64,000 nucleotides of DNA from Siphonodentalium dalli (GCA_032622095.1 CP136063.1:91175980-91239979); one strand, 5' to 3'. Positions 23,086 through 35,020 are shown, counted from the stretch's first letter. The notes: generated by a model from the sequence alone, not told the origin. Program-made: numbers and translations.

Positions 23086-23700
23086 TTTAGTTCACCTGAG
23101 ACGAAGCTATAGTCATCACTTCTCATCTGTCACCTGTTCATCTTTCTGTCCGTCCATCAATCTGTCAATAATTCTGTGAACATCTTCTCTAGATCATAAG
23201 ACTGAATGGGTTCATATTTGGTGTGGATTTTCCCTAGGTGATTCATATTCAGATTTGTTCAAATGAGGTCACTCTTTCAAATGGTTGTGAAGCCAGGGCC
23301 AAAACTCTTGCCCTCCATGGTAATTCTTAAAAAACGACTTCTTCTCATCTACCATCAGATATAGGGTGGGACCCGAGACATAACTGTATGCCTCTATAGT
23401 AATACTTAAAATGTCTTCTCAAGAGAGGTTGGACTATTTAGCTTACATATAGTATGGAGGATCCTTTAGTGACTGAGATTCAGATTTGTTAACATAAGGC
23501 AACCTGTTAAGAAATGACGGGGCTATGGGGACTTAACACTTTTGTGTCTAATAAAATCATTAAAATACAAAATTCAGTAAAACATCTACCTTGGAACTAC
23601 TTGACTGATTAATCTGACATACATATATGCTGTTTTTGGATCCATGGATAATTGGGCTTCAAACATGTCTAAATAGTTTTATAAAAAGGTGCTTGTGAGA
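23086..23700. mobile_element. Pearl/Helentron-like element
   Basis: TAGTTCACCTGAGACGAAGC, then a GTCY tract and ATTCAGATTTGTTCAAATGA; same family as 21346 but more degraded. A second partial monomer begins near 23420. Confidence 0.6.
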
Positions 23701-24450
23701 TTGGAAATTTCCAACAATAGAGAAAGTTTGAGATGACAGTTGCCAATCTAAGACTTGGGAGTCTGGAGCCTGGTCGGGAAGGGACATGAGCTGGAGGAGG
23801 GGGGGGGGGGGTGTGATCAGTAGCGTAGAGTTGGTACATGAAGCCTCTCTATCTACATATCCTGTTTAGATCTACTTTTTTAAAGTGATTATGAAAAGTT
23901 CTAACTGTTATGGTCTCCAAAGTCCCAGTCTTATCAGTCGTTGCAGTCTGGTGAGCGACCCCACAGTCTTTGACTGTCTTGTTATAACACAGAATTACAC
24001 ATATTTTGTTATAGTTCAGTCTGTAACACCTCTTGATATATTAAAGTTATGGATAATACTTCACCAAATGTGTGAAGACTATGATATTAGAATGAAATTA
24101 TTAAGTATGTACGGTATACCATATTTTCTTAACTGGTATACAGTATTCACCCTCTCTGTTACCAGGTATTCAGAGAGTTGTGGGTGGTGGTGACCCCGGG
24201 CCCTCACTGACAACTATAATAGACTGGTTACACATCTGAAGCATAAATAGTCTTACACCACTTCAACCAATGTGAACCCTCATATAAGGAATGCAAAGAT
24301 AAGTTCACTATTATCGCTGGTTTGTAAACATCTGTAGCATAAATAAGCTGTAAACCACTTCAACTACTAGCTTGATCAATATCTCATATCAGATATGGTT
24401 AGGGGGTGGGGGTGGGATGCAGTGAGTGAGTGCAAAGATAAGTTTATGTA
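23701..24450. other. No gene seen
   Basis: The 102-codon frame at 23885-24193 has no recognisable domain. ACATCTGAAGCATAAATAGT and ACATCTGTAGCATAAATAAG (24232, 24328) mark a diverged tandem duplication of about 96 bp. Confidence 0.4.
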
Positions 24451-24667
24451 CAGTAATGTCCTAAATAATCGACTCCTTAAACACAGCAGAATTATGGGTA
24501 ACTTTTCAGGATTTAGTCAGATATATGGCTAGTTGCCATTCATCGGAAAGCTCTCACTGAGAGCTTTCCGATGAATGGCAAAAGCCATATTTCCGACTAA
24601 ATCCTGAAAAATTACCTACCGTATTATTCTGCTGTAGTTACGGAGTCGATTATTTTGGGCATTGCTG
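24451..24667. mobile_element. MITE A palindrome, 217 bp
   Basis: TA-flanked; left CAGTAATGTCCTAAATAATC, right GATTATTTTGGGCATTGCTG; loop CTCACTGAG. The right arm carries a 4-base insertion (ACCTACCGTA). Confidence 0.92.
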
Positions 24668-24792
24668 TATGTCAATCCAAAAACTATTTACCATGAAATT
24701 TCATGTTTCTAAACCAAGCATAAATATTTTCCTACTTTTTTTCGACTGCTTTTGGCCAAATTTTAAAACTGAAATGCAATGAGTACGTGAAA

Positions 24793-25045
24793 ATTTCTAC
24801 ACAGGGTGGGGGGGGGGGGGGGGGGGTGAAATTAATTTCTACACAGGGTGGGGGGGGGAATGAATTTCTACACAGGGTGGGGGGAAATGAATTTCTACAC
24901 AGGGTGGGGGGGGAAATGAATTTCTACACAGGGTGGGGGGGGGGGGAAATGAATTTCTACACAGGGTGGGGGGGGGGGGAAATGAATTTCTACTCAGGGG
25001 GGGGGGGGAAATGAATTTCTACACAGGGGGGGGGGGAAATGAATT
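24793..25045. repeat. G-rich minisatellite
   Basis: About nine units of GAATTTCTACACAGGGT followed by 5-17 G. Units differ mainly in G-run length, and the last two have lost the T. The apparent Gly-rich reading frame is a by-product. Confidence 0.93.
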
Positions 25046-25254
25046 TCTCGGTCCTGAATATTTTGGTAGTTAGTTTGGGGGGGGAGGTGGTTGCAGTTGG
25101 AAATTCCACTGTGGATACCTCCTCCATGGCCACCCTCTAGCCACATCACTGGACATGGTTCTGAATAATAGCCCTATTGTTTCTCCCATATAGTTCTGAC
25201 AGTTTATACCTGGAAATGGGTTATTCATTTGTATGTGGATGTTCTGATAATATA

Positions 25255-25380
25255 CAGTAATGCCCTAAATAATCGATTCCTTAACCACAGCAGAATTATG
25301 GGTAACTTTTCAGGATTTTGTCGGAAATATGGCTTGTTGCCATTCATCGGAAAGCTCTCAGTTTATTTAGGGCATTACTG
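25255..25380. mobile_element. MITE A, right arm deleted (126 bp)
   Basis: Full left arm to the loop (GGAAAGCTCTCAG), then directly TTTATTTAGGGCATTACTG. TA precedes it. Confidence 0.9.
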
Positions 25381-25678
25381 CAAGCAGAGAAATAGACAGA
25401 ACACAACTCGCATCTTAATTGAGACTCTTTTATCGAATGAATTGCAGATGGAGCAAGGATATATTTCGCGAAACGCAGCTCGAATGAGATGGAACTATGG
25501 GCTGTCTGCAATGAGTTTGATCAAAGATTCAAGATTCTTATGAAAGTTGTGTTCTGTATTTTTCTACACCATTGTGTCAGATAAGACTGATTCTTACCGT
25601 AGCTAATTGTGTGAATGCAGAGGGTGTGTGATTATTCAAGCATGAAGCCATTCACCATATCATTAGTTATAAGATATG

Positions 25679-26054
25679 TTAAAGACATATTATGGACTTG
25701 TTCTGGTGCGTGAAATTGATACGTTAATACCTATGCGATATGGCAACATGTGGAATTTAGCATTCTACTAACATCGCCGAAAAACTCAAAGAAATCGACC
25801 ATACCAATCCATACAAAACATGTCTGAACCACGCTCAATTATAAATATTTACATCTCGATTCGGGACGCAACATTTGGCGATAAACTAATAAAATTGATT
25901 TCCCCATTGAAAGTCATTGCAATTAATTAATATATGAAAATGGCGGCGTGTGTTGTCAATTTGGATTAATATTCGTACAAAAATAACTACTTTGAGCAGG
26001 ATTATTCTCAATGTCTATTTTATCACCCTACCAGAGTGTTTCACAAAATTTTAA
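25679..26054. mobile_element. TTAA-flanked dispersed element F, copy 1
   Basis: TTAA, then AGACATATTATGGACTTG; the right end is GAGTGTTTCACAAAATT then TTAA. An inverted homologue lies at 50585-50965 and is alignable throughout. It has no hairpin and no ORF; internal CATTCTACTAACATC is conserved. Confidence 0.7.
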
Positions 26055-26422
26055 TATGTTACCAACATAATGGTACATAAGAGATTATCTTCACAAAATT
26101 TATCGCATTCTGATCACCACAACTGAAGATATCCTCGAAAATATCATGGGGGAACTTACTTTTTTCAGGTGTTTAGTAAGGAATTCAAAGATTAGTTTAT
26201 ATAGACTTGTCAGTTTGTAACCACGCATGTTTGTAACTTGATAGTCAGATATATTCCATTCTAAAGCATAATCAAATAAGCAGCCCTGGTAAGTACTCTT
26301 GGCAATAGGCAATGTCTAGGTAAAATAAAAACAGTTTGCCTAGGTTACTAAACATTTCATTGTGTCTATCAGAAATACAACCTCATTAGCCAAAATGAGT
26401 TCATTTCACTCTTCATTACATA

Positions 26423-26650
26423 CAGTATTTTTAATTAATTAAATGCCCAAAGTATATGACCCTTTAACCACAGAAGAGTTATGGGAACTTTTTCAGGATT
26501 TAGTCGGAAATATGGCTTGCTTCCATTCATCGGAAAGCTCTTGGTGAGAGCTTTCCGATGAATGGCAACAAGCCATATTTCCGACTAAATCTTGAAAAAT
26601 TTCCCATAATTCTTCTGTGGTTTAGGGGTCGATTATTTAGGGCATTACTG
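26423..26650. mobile_element. MITE A, subfamily A2, 228 bp
   Basis: The left end is widened by TATTTTTAATTAATT, then AAATGCCCAAAGTATATGAC as in 19301. The right arm GTGGTTTAGGGGTCGATT does not mirror the left outer arm. Loop CTCTTGGTGAG. Confidence 0.9.
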
Positions 26651-26735
26651 TATACTGCATTGTCCTACAATAGCATCCATGACACTGGACATTAACTCTA
26701 AGGTCACTGTTTTTGGGAGATAGTTGGGAATTGTA

Positions 26736-26869
26736 CAGTAATACCCTAAATAATCGACTCCTTAACCACAGCAGAATTATGGGTAATTTTTCAGGATTTC
26801 CGACTAAATCCTGAAAAATTACCCATAATTCTGCTGTGGTTAAGGAGTCGATTATTTAGGGCATCACTG
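26736..26869. mobile_element. MITE A, loop-deleted (134 bp)
   Basis: TA-flanked; CAGTAATACCCTAAATAATC / GATTATTTAGGGCATCACTG. The stem is otherwise perfect, and the arms join at TTCAGGATTTCCGACTAAAT. Confidence 0.93.
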
Positions 26870-27194
26870 TACATATATGTTGGGTAGTATAGTCTGGAAA
26901 CAATGTTCCACAAAATAACTAAGAATATATATCACAGTAATTTGAGTGAATTTGATTTAAGCATTCTGTTATTTATATAATTTCTTTGATAACTAATCAT
27001 AATAATATATCATACCTGGGTTGTTTTGTTATTATTGATTAGAAATAGCAATATTTTTCAATAAGCAATAGGTAAAATCTACTTTTGCCTAGGCCGATTT
27101 CTTCCACCTGGACAAACTTCCTGGGGCTGTATAAGTAACTACCCATATCTCGAAATAATTAAATGGGAATCGAGTAACTGCCCTTTAGTGATTA

Positions 27195-28240
27195 TTAGCT
27201 CAACTTTACTTGTTAAGTTTGAGCTATTGCCATGGCTTGGTATCTGTCATCTGTGTGTGTGTGTGTGTGGAGACATCCGTCAACAGTTTCCATTAGCACG
27301 GGCTACAGGTCGTACGTTTGGTCGGATCATTATGAAATTTGTCATGGCTGTTGACATTGACATGTAGATGGGAACGAATCATTTTGGGGTCATTCGGCCA
27401 AAAAACAAGGCCGCCGGCAGCCATCTTCGATTTTACTCTTTGTATAACTAAATCCTTTGGCATAGGCTACAGGTCGTACCTTTGGTCGGATCATCATGAA
27501 ATTTGTCTTGGATGTTAACATTGACATGTAGATGGGAATGAGTCATTTTGGGGTCAATCGGCCATAAAACATGGCCGCCAGCTGCCATCTTGGATTTTAC
27601 TCTTTGCATGACTAAATCCTTTGGCACGGGCTAGAGGTTGTGCCTTTGGTCAGATCATTACGAAATTTGTCATGGTTGTTGACATTGACATGTAGATGGG
27701 AACGAGTCATTTGGGGTCATTCGGCAGAAAAATATGGCCGCCAGCAGCCATCTTTGATTTCAAAATTTAATCATTAGCATGGGATACAGGAGGGAGTGTT
27801 CATCTGATCTTCATGAAATTTATCGTGCATGTTAATATTGACGTGTAGATGGGAACGAGTCATTTTGGGGTCATTCTGCCATAAAACATGGCCATCGGCA
27901 ACCATCTTGGATTTTACTCTTTGCATGACTAAATCGTTTGGCACAGGCTTCAGTTCGTACCTTTGCTTGGATCATTATGAAATTTGTCATAGCTGTTGAT
28001 ATTGACATGTAGATGGGAACGAATCATTTTGGGGTCATTTGGCCATAAAACATGGCCGTCGACAGCCATCTTGAATTTTACACTTGACTAAATCATTTGG
28101 CACGGGCTACAGGTCACACCTTTGTCGGCAAAAAAAACATGGCCAACACCACCCATCTTGGATTTCAAATTCAATTCATCTTTCCATTTATTGCTCATCA
28201 CAAAATTTTAACTTCTTTGCAAAGTTGAGCTACAGTGTCA
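27195..28240. mobile_element. Pearl/Helentron-like element with BIV160-length monomers
   Basis: Terminal hairpin TAGCTCAACTTTACTTG / TTAAGTTTGAGCTATTG, a (GT)n tract at 27252-27268, then five to six monomers. The GGCTACAGGTCGTAC anchor falls at 27301, 27465, 27629, 27781, 27946 and 28105, giving periods of 152-165 bp. The right end TTTGCAAAGTTGAGCTA repeats the terminal word. Each monomer carries GACATTGACATGTAGATGGG. No coding capacity. Confidence 0.82.
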
Positions 28241-28629
28241 TAGACACTTTCATCTATTTGTGTCAAGGTAAAATTCTAACAATGCTTCAATATTAAAGAA
28301 TGCAACAATTTGTCTATGTGGGAGGTGTATCCTGTTTGTAACCACAAATATGATAGGCTGGTATATACACGTCCAAGTAAAGTGTAAACGCAATACCACT
28401 TCAGCTATCAGCCTTTATCAAGAAGTGATATCTATATGGTTATGAGTTTAATAGCTTGGCACTCCCAGATAAAAATCTGTCCAGATTAGAGGCTCAGATA
28501 TAATTAATGAATAGGTAACTCAAGCATTCACCTGTAAAAACCTCTCTCAGTGGGCAATTTGAACTTATGTCATTTAGGTATTAAAATCTTACAGTACACC
28601 CTACCCAGCCCTGCTTATATATGTCACCC
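28241..28629. other. No gene seen
   Basis: AT-rich; I recognise no repeat, exon or regulatory site here. Confidence 0.4.
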
Positions 28630-29027
28630 AAGCCTGCAAATAGTGTGTCTGTCATTTGCAGAATGAGGTCCCCACAGTGGGCTAGCATCACCAAATTCAC
28701 CCTTTGGGGACCTCATTCTGCTTAGTCCTCAACTGCTATGGGAGACCTGGGGGAATCAGGCTGAAGTTCCCCAGTTGAAGTTGGTGATGTTCACCCATTA
28801 GTTACCTCAAGTATGCATTTTATCTTCTGCAAATTAGGGGATATAGAAACTGAACAGAAGGGATAAAGTAACCAAAAACAACGTAAATTGGCAACTATAG
28901 ATACATGTACTTCCCAGAAGATGAGGTTACCAGGGGGTGAATTTGGTGGTGCTAGGCTGCTGTGCGGAGTAGAATCACTAAATTCACCCTCTGGGGACCT
29001 CATTCTGCAAATGTCAGACACTATTTC
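28630..29027. mobile_element. D element
   Basis: The left end CAAGCCTGCAAATAGTGTGT plus a shortened first hairpin, spacer of the D1 type, and a complete second hairpin ending GCAAATGTCAGACACTATTT. The right terminal word is lost. Confidence 0.85.
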
Positions 29028-30100
29028 CAGCACCACTTAACTTCCCAGCTAGGTCACTGTTACTAAGTGTTAGTTATATTGCATATGCAAATTTTTTTTA
29101 ACTGTAATTTAAGATACCTTTGAAGGTTGCCAGGTAATTATTGTGCCTACCTTTAAAGCTGTTCTATTAAAGGTGACTATTGTGTACATATTTTATATCA
29201 ACAATGGTGTTTATCATAAACTTTATGATTACACCCATTTGACAGGTCGTTATATATGGTATTCAATATTTTGGAATACAATGTTGGGAGATAACATTTT
29301 TAATTGATTTTGGTTTCTAAATTCAAAAACCTTAGCTTACTTTAAACCCCTATGGGGTTTGGTCTTGTGGATGATAACTGAAGCAATCATTACTCATCTT
29401 TCCAAACTCCCCTTAGGGGTTCTTAAAATGGCCCAAAAATAAATATGACTCGAGTAGAATCTGTCTATCTGTCTGTCTGTTCGCAATTTTTTTCCCAGAC
29501 CCCTGGACCGATTTCAACCAAATTTGGTGTGGTAACTTGGGGTATCCTGGCGGATATTATAACAGCATTAGTTTTTCAAAATTTTGATTTTAAAAAAATA
29601 TATAAATTGAGCATGGGAGGTCATTTACATTTTTTTTTTAAATCAAAATTTAACCTCAGGTCAATCCCCCAAAAAAAACCATTTAAATAATATTTTATTT
29701 TTAAATACAAATGTTTAAACGATCAAAATGTGCGCAAAGCCCACAAAAGGACCGCTGCAATGTCTAAGATCTAAATGTGCGCTAGTCCCTAGCACACAAG
29801 GCCTCCAATGCTGAATAAAGCCTGTTTCAACTAGCATTATCATATTATTGAAATAAAGAATATACCATTATCATTTACCCATTTATAATCACAATGCATA
29901 ATACCATGTGGACCAAAAGGCATATTGATTTGCCTGTAGTTGCGAAGAATTCATTTAAACGGTCAAACCGATAAAGTCCATTGATCAATGCTTGTTACAT
30001 CACAGTGCACTCCGGTGCGGTCGATTCGACTAGTATTCATATTAGTCCTGCATGACGCAGCATATCGTTTCATTTGTGGAAGTTTAGTTTAGAATAGTCT
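29028..30100. other. No gene seen; one GTCT tract
   Basis: 29440-29560 has (GTCT)n followed by CCGATTTCAACCAAATTTGG, a fragment of the GTCY element class. The rest is AT-rich DNA without features I can name. Confidence 0.45.
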
Positions 30101-30185
30101 ATTATTCATCTGGAGGGGTTCAGGAAATGTAAGCAGATAACAGACAGACGAAAAATTAATACAAGTGCTGAAGAGTTTCTATTAA

Positions 30186-30272
30186 TTGGTGGGAAATGTT
30201 CAGATAATAAGTTCAATAAGCGGCCTATGGTCGTTTGTTGAACTTATTATCTTAACATTTCCTAAGGGTATT
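30186..30272. repeat. Fold-back (family K), copy 2
   Basis: GGAAATGTTCAGATAATAAG ... CTTATTATCTTAACATTTCC with inner stem GCGGCC/TGGTCG. Same stem as 4774 and 39397. Confidence 0.7.
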
Positions 30273-30592
30273 ACTTGTCAGTGAGTATATCATAGCGAAA
30301 GGGTGGAGGTAGTTTTAAGCTCAACATATCATTTGTTTGCTATTGCGAGATTTAGATCAGGTCCTTCAAACTTTAAACTTGGGTCACTATCGGCTGATTG
30401 GCTTGATTTGTTGTGTTAAAACTAGCTTAGATAAATTATCATAATTCTAAGTTAATCCGATAACTTAAAACATGTAGCAAGTAAGTTAATTACTTGGTGT
30501 AAAAAGCTGTACTCATCAAAATAATTATAGTTACTTTTATGTACATGTACATCTTTATGGTTTATAAAATTCTGTCCTCATAAAACAAGCTC

Positions 30593-30922
30593 ATTTTGCT
30601 TAGACATCATCTTCTCTGGAAACTATCACTATAATCTATAATCAACGTAACAAGTTTTTCACTTTTTTTAGAAAGTTTCTCCATATCTCCAATATGGCAG
30701 ACAACGCAATGCATAATCGAGGTGCCAAATGGGTGCACATCACCATCTTCACCATCTGGGAACTTAAATCTGTGTTTAGGTCTCCCATAGCAAATGAGGG
30801 CATGCAGAATGAGGTGCCCATAGTATGAATTCGGTGATGATCCCAGGTCTCCCATAGCAGTTGAGGTCTAAGCTGAATGAGGTCCCCAGAAATTCACCCT
30901 CTGGGGACCTCATTCTAGAAGT
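30593..30922. mobile_element. D element, reverse, left end lost
   Basis: The spacer of the 20829 type (TAGAAAGTTTCTCCATATCT) runs into a doubled, partly deleted terminal hairpin ending CTCTGGGGACCTCATTCT. Terminal repeats are gone. Confidence 0.75.
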
Positions 30923-31301
30923 GTTCGGCACCATATTTTCGGGCCTATATAACACAATCATTCATGTCATTCCTGTTTGGAAAATGAAATTGGAGGGAAA
31001 CAATGCTTGCAAATTTTTATGTTTACACTCATGCATTCGCGCTGTGGAAATTAAATCTGGATGAGAATATATATATCTATATCGATGGTTGGTTGAATTC
31101 ACATCGTGGCATATTACAAGACCCCCAACTTGTTCCCATATAGTATGGATCCAATTTGCATTGCGCTACAAGAATAACTTGAAAAATTGCTCTTTTAATC
31201 TGCCAGTTGAGTGTAGATATGAGAAATGGATATTGATTTTGTTGCATTCCATGACTGGCCTGTTTAAATGATAATACAAGCAAAAAATGCAGTCTGAAGT
31301 G

Positions 31302-31726
31302 TAAGCCTTGAAATAGTGTGTCTGACATTTGCAGAATGAGGTCCCCAGAGGGTGAATTTGGTGACACTATCCCGCATAGCGGGCTAACATCACTAAATTC
31401 ACCATCTGAGGACCTGATTCTGCTTAGGCCTCATTTTCTGGGAAATATCTATAATTAATATTGTTTTTAGTTACTTTTTCCCTAAATTTGCAGAAGATAA
31501 AATGCATAATCGAGGTGACTATAAATGGGTGAATATCACCAATTTCAATTGGTGAACTTCAATCTGACCCCAGGACTCTCATAGCAGTTGAGGCTAAAGC
31601 AGAATGAGGTCCACAGAGGGTGAATTTGGTGATGCTAGCCCACTGTATAGGGTATAATCAATAATTTCACCCTCTGGGGATCTCATTCTGCAAATGTCAG
31701 ACACACTATTAGTATTTCAAGGCTTG
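31302..31726. mobile_element. D element, full length with 8-bp target duplication
   Basis: Ends TAAGCCTTGAAATAGTGTGT and ACACTATTAGTATTTCAAGG, closing at GGCTTG. The flanks are CTGAAGTG at 31294-31301 and again at 31727-31734, a perfect 8-bp duplication of the kind made by hAT transposases. Both hairpins and the spacer are complete. Confidence 0.92.
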
Positions 31727-31991
31727 CTGAAGTGTGGCATAAAATTTACATAAATCAATGACAATAAAGGTTGTATATGTTAGATTTTTGGCACAGATGC
31801 ATGTTATATGTACTTATCTCCGAGTTTGTGCAATTAAACATTGAGTTGGTGCAAATAAACTTTGTTTTTGATGCAGTACGTTGATGATGACAACGCAGAT
31901 ATCACAGATGTTTCACCACTCATAATGCTTGCGATGCTGTCTGTATGAACATTCAGGGTTCCCGTTTTTCGTGTTGGTGGAAACACACTTA

Positions 31992-32156
31992 CAGTAAATA
32001 CCCTAAATAATCGACTCCTTAACCACAGCAGAATTATGGGTAACTTTTCAGGATTTAGTCAGAAATATGGCTTGTTGCCATTCATCGGAAAGCTCTCAGT
32101 ATTTCCGACTAAATCCTGAAAAATTACCCATAATTCTGCTGTGGGCGATTATTTTG
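31992..32156. mobile_element. MITE A, left part of an interrupted copy
   Basis: TA, then CAGTAAATACCCTAAATAAT and the complete left arm, then the right arm as far as CTGCTGTGG and GCGATTATTTTGG. The last ten bases of the element are missing; instead the 15-mer repeat block starts. A right-arm end occurs 2.9 kb away at 35021-35060. Confidence 0.88.
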
Positions 32157-32513
32157 GTGTTGTACGGGACATTTTGAAAACACTCCAGCTTCTGGCGATT
32201 AATTGATTGAAGTTTGCAGACAATATTTTGTGTTTAATTATCACTCATTCCTATGTCAAACTCTTGGAATCATAGTTCATGATATTGAGCAAAGATTTTT
32301 TCTATAATATGGCATAATAGTTGGGTGTAGTACGGGACATTTTTGTGACATGATTATTAGGGTACTCAACTATTTAGCAATATTTCTGTTAGATGTGCAT
32401 AATTAAGTCCTTCAAATTATAAAATGTTAAGATAGGAAAGATTGCTCTTTATAATGGAAAACATGATTTTTTTCAAAATTCAGATAAATTGGCATGGTAG
32501 CAAATAAACAGCG

Positions 32514-32551
32514 GTGTTGTACGGGACAAAGAAAATATGTTGTTCGGGACA
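32514..32551 (+). repeat. Paired 15-mer motif
   Basis: GTGTTGTACGGGACA, 8-base spacer, ATGTTGTTCGGGACA. The centre-to-centre distance is 23 bp. Confidence 0.95.
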
Positions 32552-32704
32552 TTTTTGTCACTGCTCCACATTTTGCCCATTTCTAATAGTAAAGTGTGCA
32601 AAACTAATGCATATGTTAAACATTTTGGTAAATAATGTTCAACAATAGAAGTGTAAACTAGATTTCTATGTAAAATACTATTTTACTGTTTTTTTGTTGA
32701 ATTA

Positions 32705-32742
32705 GTGTTGTACGGGACAAAATCCAGGTGTCGTACGGGACA
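32705..32742 (+). repeat. Paired 15-mer motif
   Basis: GTGTTGTACGGGACA, 8-base spacer, GTGTCGTACGGGACA. Again 23 bp apart. Confidence 0.95.
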
Positions 32743-33599
32743 TTTAGCATATTTCTCAAATTATATCAACTGTAATACATAAAAGCTTCAATTTTCTCTC
32801 ATTCCTTTCATGGCAAGAATGCAAGAACTGATTTAGAAGGATTTAGATACACTGCAATGATGTGTGCTTTAGAATTATAGATACACTGAAATTAGTGTGT
32901 ATGAATACTCTGTATTATTGAAGCTATGACTGAGTGTGATATTGGAATATTCAGGCTATAATTTAAATTCAAGTGCCTATTAAATACAGAAATTACAGAT
33001 GCCACAAACCTGGCATTACATAGATCTATAATTATACACATTAGAATTTAGTATTTAATCTTGGCATTATGTTTTATTATATTATATTGTCTAAACCCTA
33101 AGTACTGCTGCACTTGTTCAGTTTTAATAGCAGATTCCATTCAATGAGAGAAAGTTGAAGATATTATGTAACAATATAGCCTATACTGTAGAAAATAACC
33201 AATACCAGATCATATTCAAATAAACAATTTTATTTGATATAACAAATGTAACTCTAGATAACAATCAACTTTAAAATTAATTCATTTGGATATAATTATC
33301 TATAGTTATTTCAATAGTTTAAATCATTTAAATCAATTACTAGGTATATGGTACTAGTGTGTGCTTTCACAGCAAAATGTGCAAAAAGAGAATAAATCGT
33401 TTTTGTTGTTGTTTTTTTTTTTACATTTTTGACTAAAGTTAGGTCTATGCATCAACATATCCAATTCAGATAATGTGATATATCATCCATAATAAATCCT
33501 GAATCAAGTTACTTCTTCAGATCAAATGCCACCTTACTCAAAGTAGGCCAGAACTCCAAATGAATTCAAATTCTCAATTTCAGTCAAGTTTGCCACATA

Positions 33600-34150
33600 A
33601 TTGCTACACAGTTATTTATCACTACATGTCAGTTAACCATTGCAATGCTATGGCTGGTACTTTCATATGCCAGTTTTCACTTAAAAGCTAACCGGTCTAT
33701 TGCTATATTTGATTACAAAGTCTTGAGACGATGATGCACAACATATTTTATATCCTGAAGTTGACATTTTGTCAACATATCCTCATTTTTGGTGACCAAC
33801 ATCAAAACTGAAAACTGTAAGGGTTAAATTTCATTCAATATATTGCTACACAGTTATTTATCACTACATGTCAGTTAACCATTGCAATGCTATGGCTGGT
33901 ACTTTCATACGCCAGTTTTCACTTAAAAGTGAACTGGTCTATTCCTATTGTATTACACAGATTTGACACAATGATACATAACTTATTTTTCCACCCTGGA
34001 GCAGCCTGGAGTTGACATTTTGTCAAAATAACCTTATTTTGGATGATAAACATCAAGGCTGAAAATGTAGGGGTTAATTTTATTCAAAATATATTGCTAC
34101 ACTGTAATTCAGTTCAGTCAGCAAGCTAGTTAACCATTGAAGTGCCATGG
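33600..34150. repeat. Tandem repeat of about 245 bp, three diverging copies
   Basis: ATTGCTACACAGTTATTTAT recurs from 33600 and 33842, and a diverged copy begins near 34093. Each is followed by GTTAACCATTG.A.TGC.ATG. The first two copies are close to identical over 100 bp (CACTACATGTCAGTTAACCA). Confidence 0.8.
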
Positions 34151-34441
34151 TGGTTAATTTAGTATGCATTATTTTCTAATGCATGAATTGATATCCACTG
34201 TTATATGATCATCCAATGTGTACAGATATCTATTACCATACCAAATTTGACATGTGGTATACTATTATAGTTGGACCACAAGGATATTAACTCAAGTAGT
34301 GCCTTGGTCAGTTATGTTAAATACAAATAATTACAAACTACTTACCATTATTATATTAACAACAAGTGTACATAATGTGAGGTGCATTTGTTAGTATTTG
34401 AAAATTGACATTTTAGTAAATGGAACGATTGATTTTTCCTG

Positions 34442-34494
34442 GTGTTGTACGGGACATGTCCCATACAACACCATAGATAGTGTTGTACGGGACA
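34442..34494. repeat. Triple 15-mer motif with one inverted copy
   Basis: GTGTTGTACGGGACA at 34442 abuts its reverse complement TGTCCCATACAACAC at 34457-34471. An 8-base spacer follows, then another forward copy at 34480. Confidence 0.95.
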
Positions 34495-35020
34495 TTTTTA
34501 AATGTATAATAATCTTATAATAATGCCAGTATAATGGAAAATGCTCTTAATACTATGGTTTGCACCTTATATGGTAAGAAAATTTGATCTGGTATGGATT
34601 GTTGATCTGTTGTTTGAAAACAATGATAACTTTTGTTCATAAAAGTGTTGTACGGGACATTGGGGGTGGGGTGGAAAACTCATGCCCCTGAAACAGGAAC
34701 TGATCGATAATTTTGATGTAATGTTTTTTTAAACTCTTAGATGGGATCTATTGGTAACATACGTGTAGGATAACACATATGAATAGTGGACAACTGACAA
34801 GTTCTAATTATTTTTAATTAAAGTAAAAAAAACAGAGAATTACTATAAAAAATTATACCATGTCATCAACAATTGTTTTTATTACAACGGAATTAGTTAC
34901 AATGACAAAATTTTCAGATTATTAAATTTGGATATCTCATATAACTTAAATCATATAGGAATATGATAGAGGCAGAGTTTTATTTTTTTCAATTTATGTC
35001 ACATTTTCAAAGAATCGCCC

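Larger units (their letters stand above)
32144..35020. mobile_element. Unclassified 2.9-kb block with terminal arrays of a 15-mer (family Q)
   Basis: Ten copies of GTGTTGTACGGGACA, allowing one or two changes, occur only in the two ends. The left cluster is at 32157, 32324, 32514, 32537, 32705 and 32728. The right cluster is at 34442, 34457 (reverse), 34480 and 34645. The 1.7 kb between the clusters has none but holds a tandem repeat of about 245 bp. Possible ends are GGCGATTATTT (32144) and AAAGAATCGCC (ending 35019), flanked by CTGTG on both sides. No reading frame over 60 codons lies inside. Clustered subterminal motifs fit a non-autonomous DNA transposon; a regulatory cluster upstream of the next gene is the alternative. 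Confidence 0.55.

Noticed and set aside
24787-25014. Gly-rich 75-codon frame
   Set aside because: Produced by the G-rich minisatellite, whose unit length keeps the frame by chance.
25229-25543. Frames containing LNHSRIMGNFSGFSRKYG (also 10754, 43443, 47392, 54302)
   Set aside because: Translation of the MITE A arm; the same peptide appears wherever the palindrome lies.
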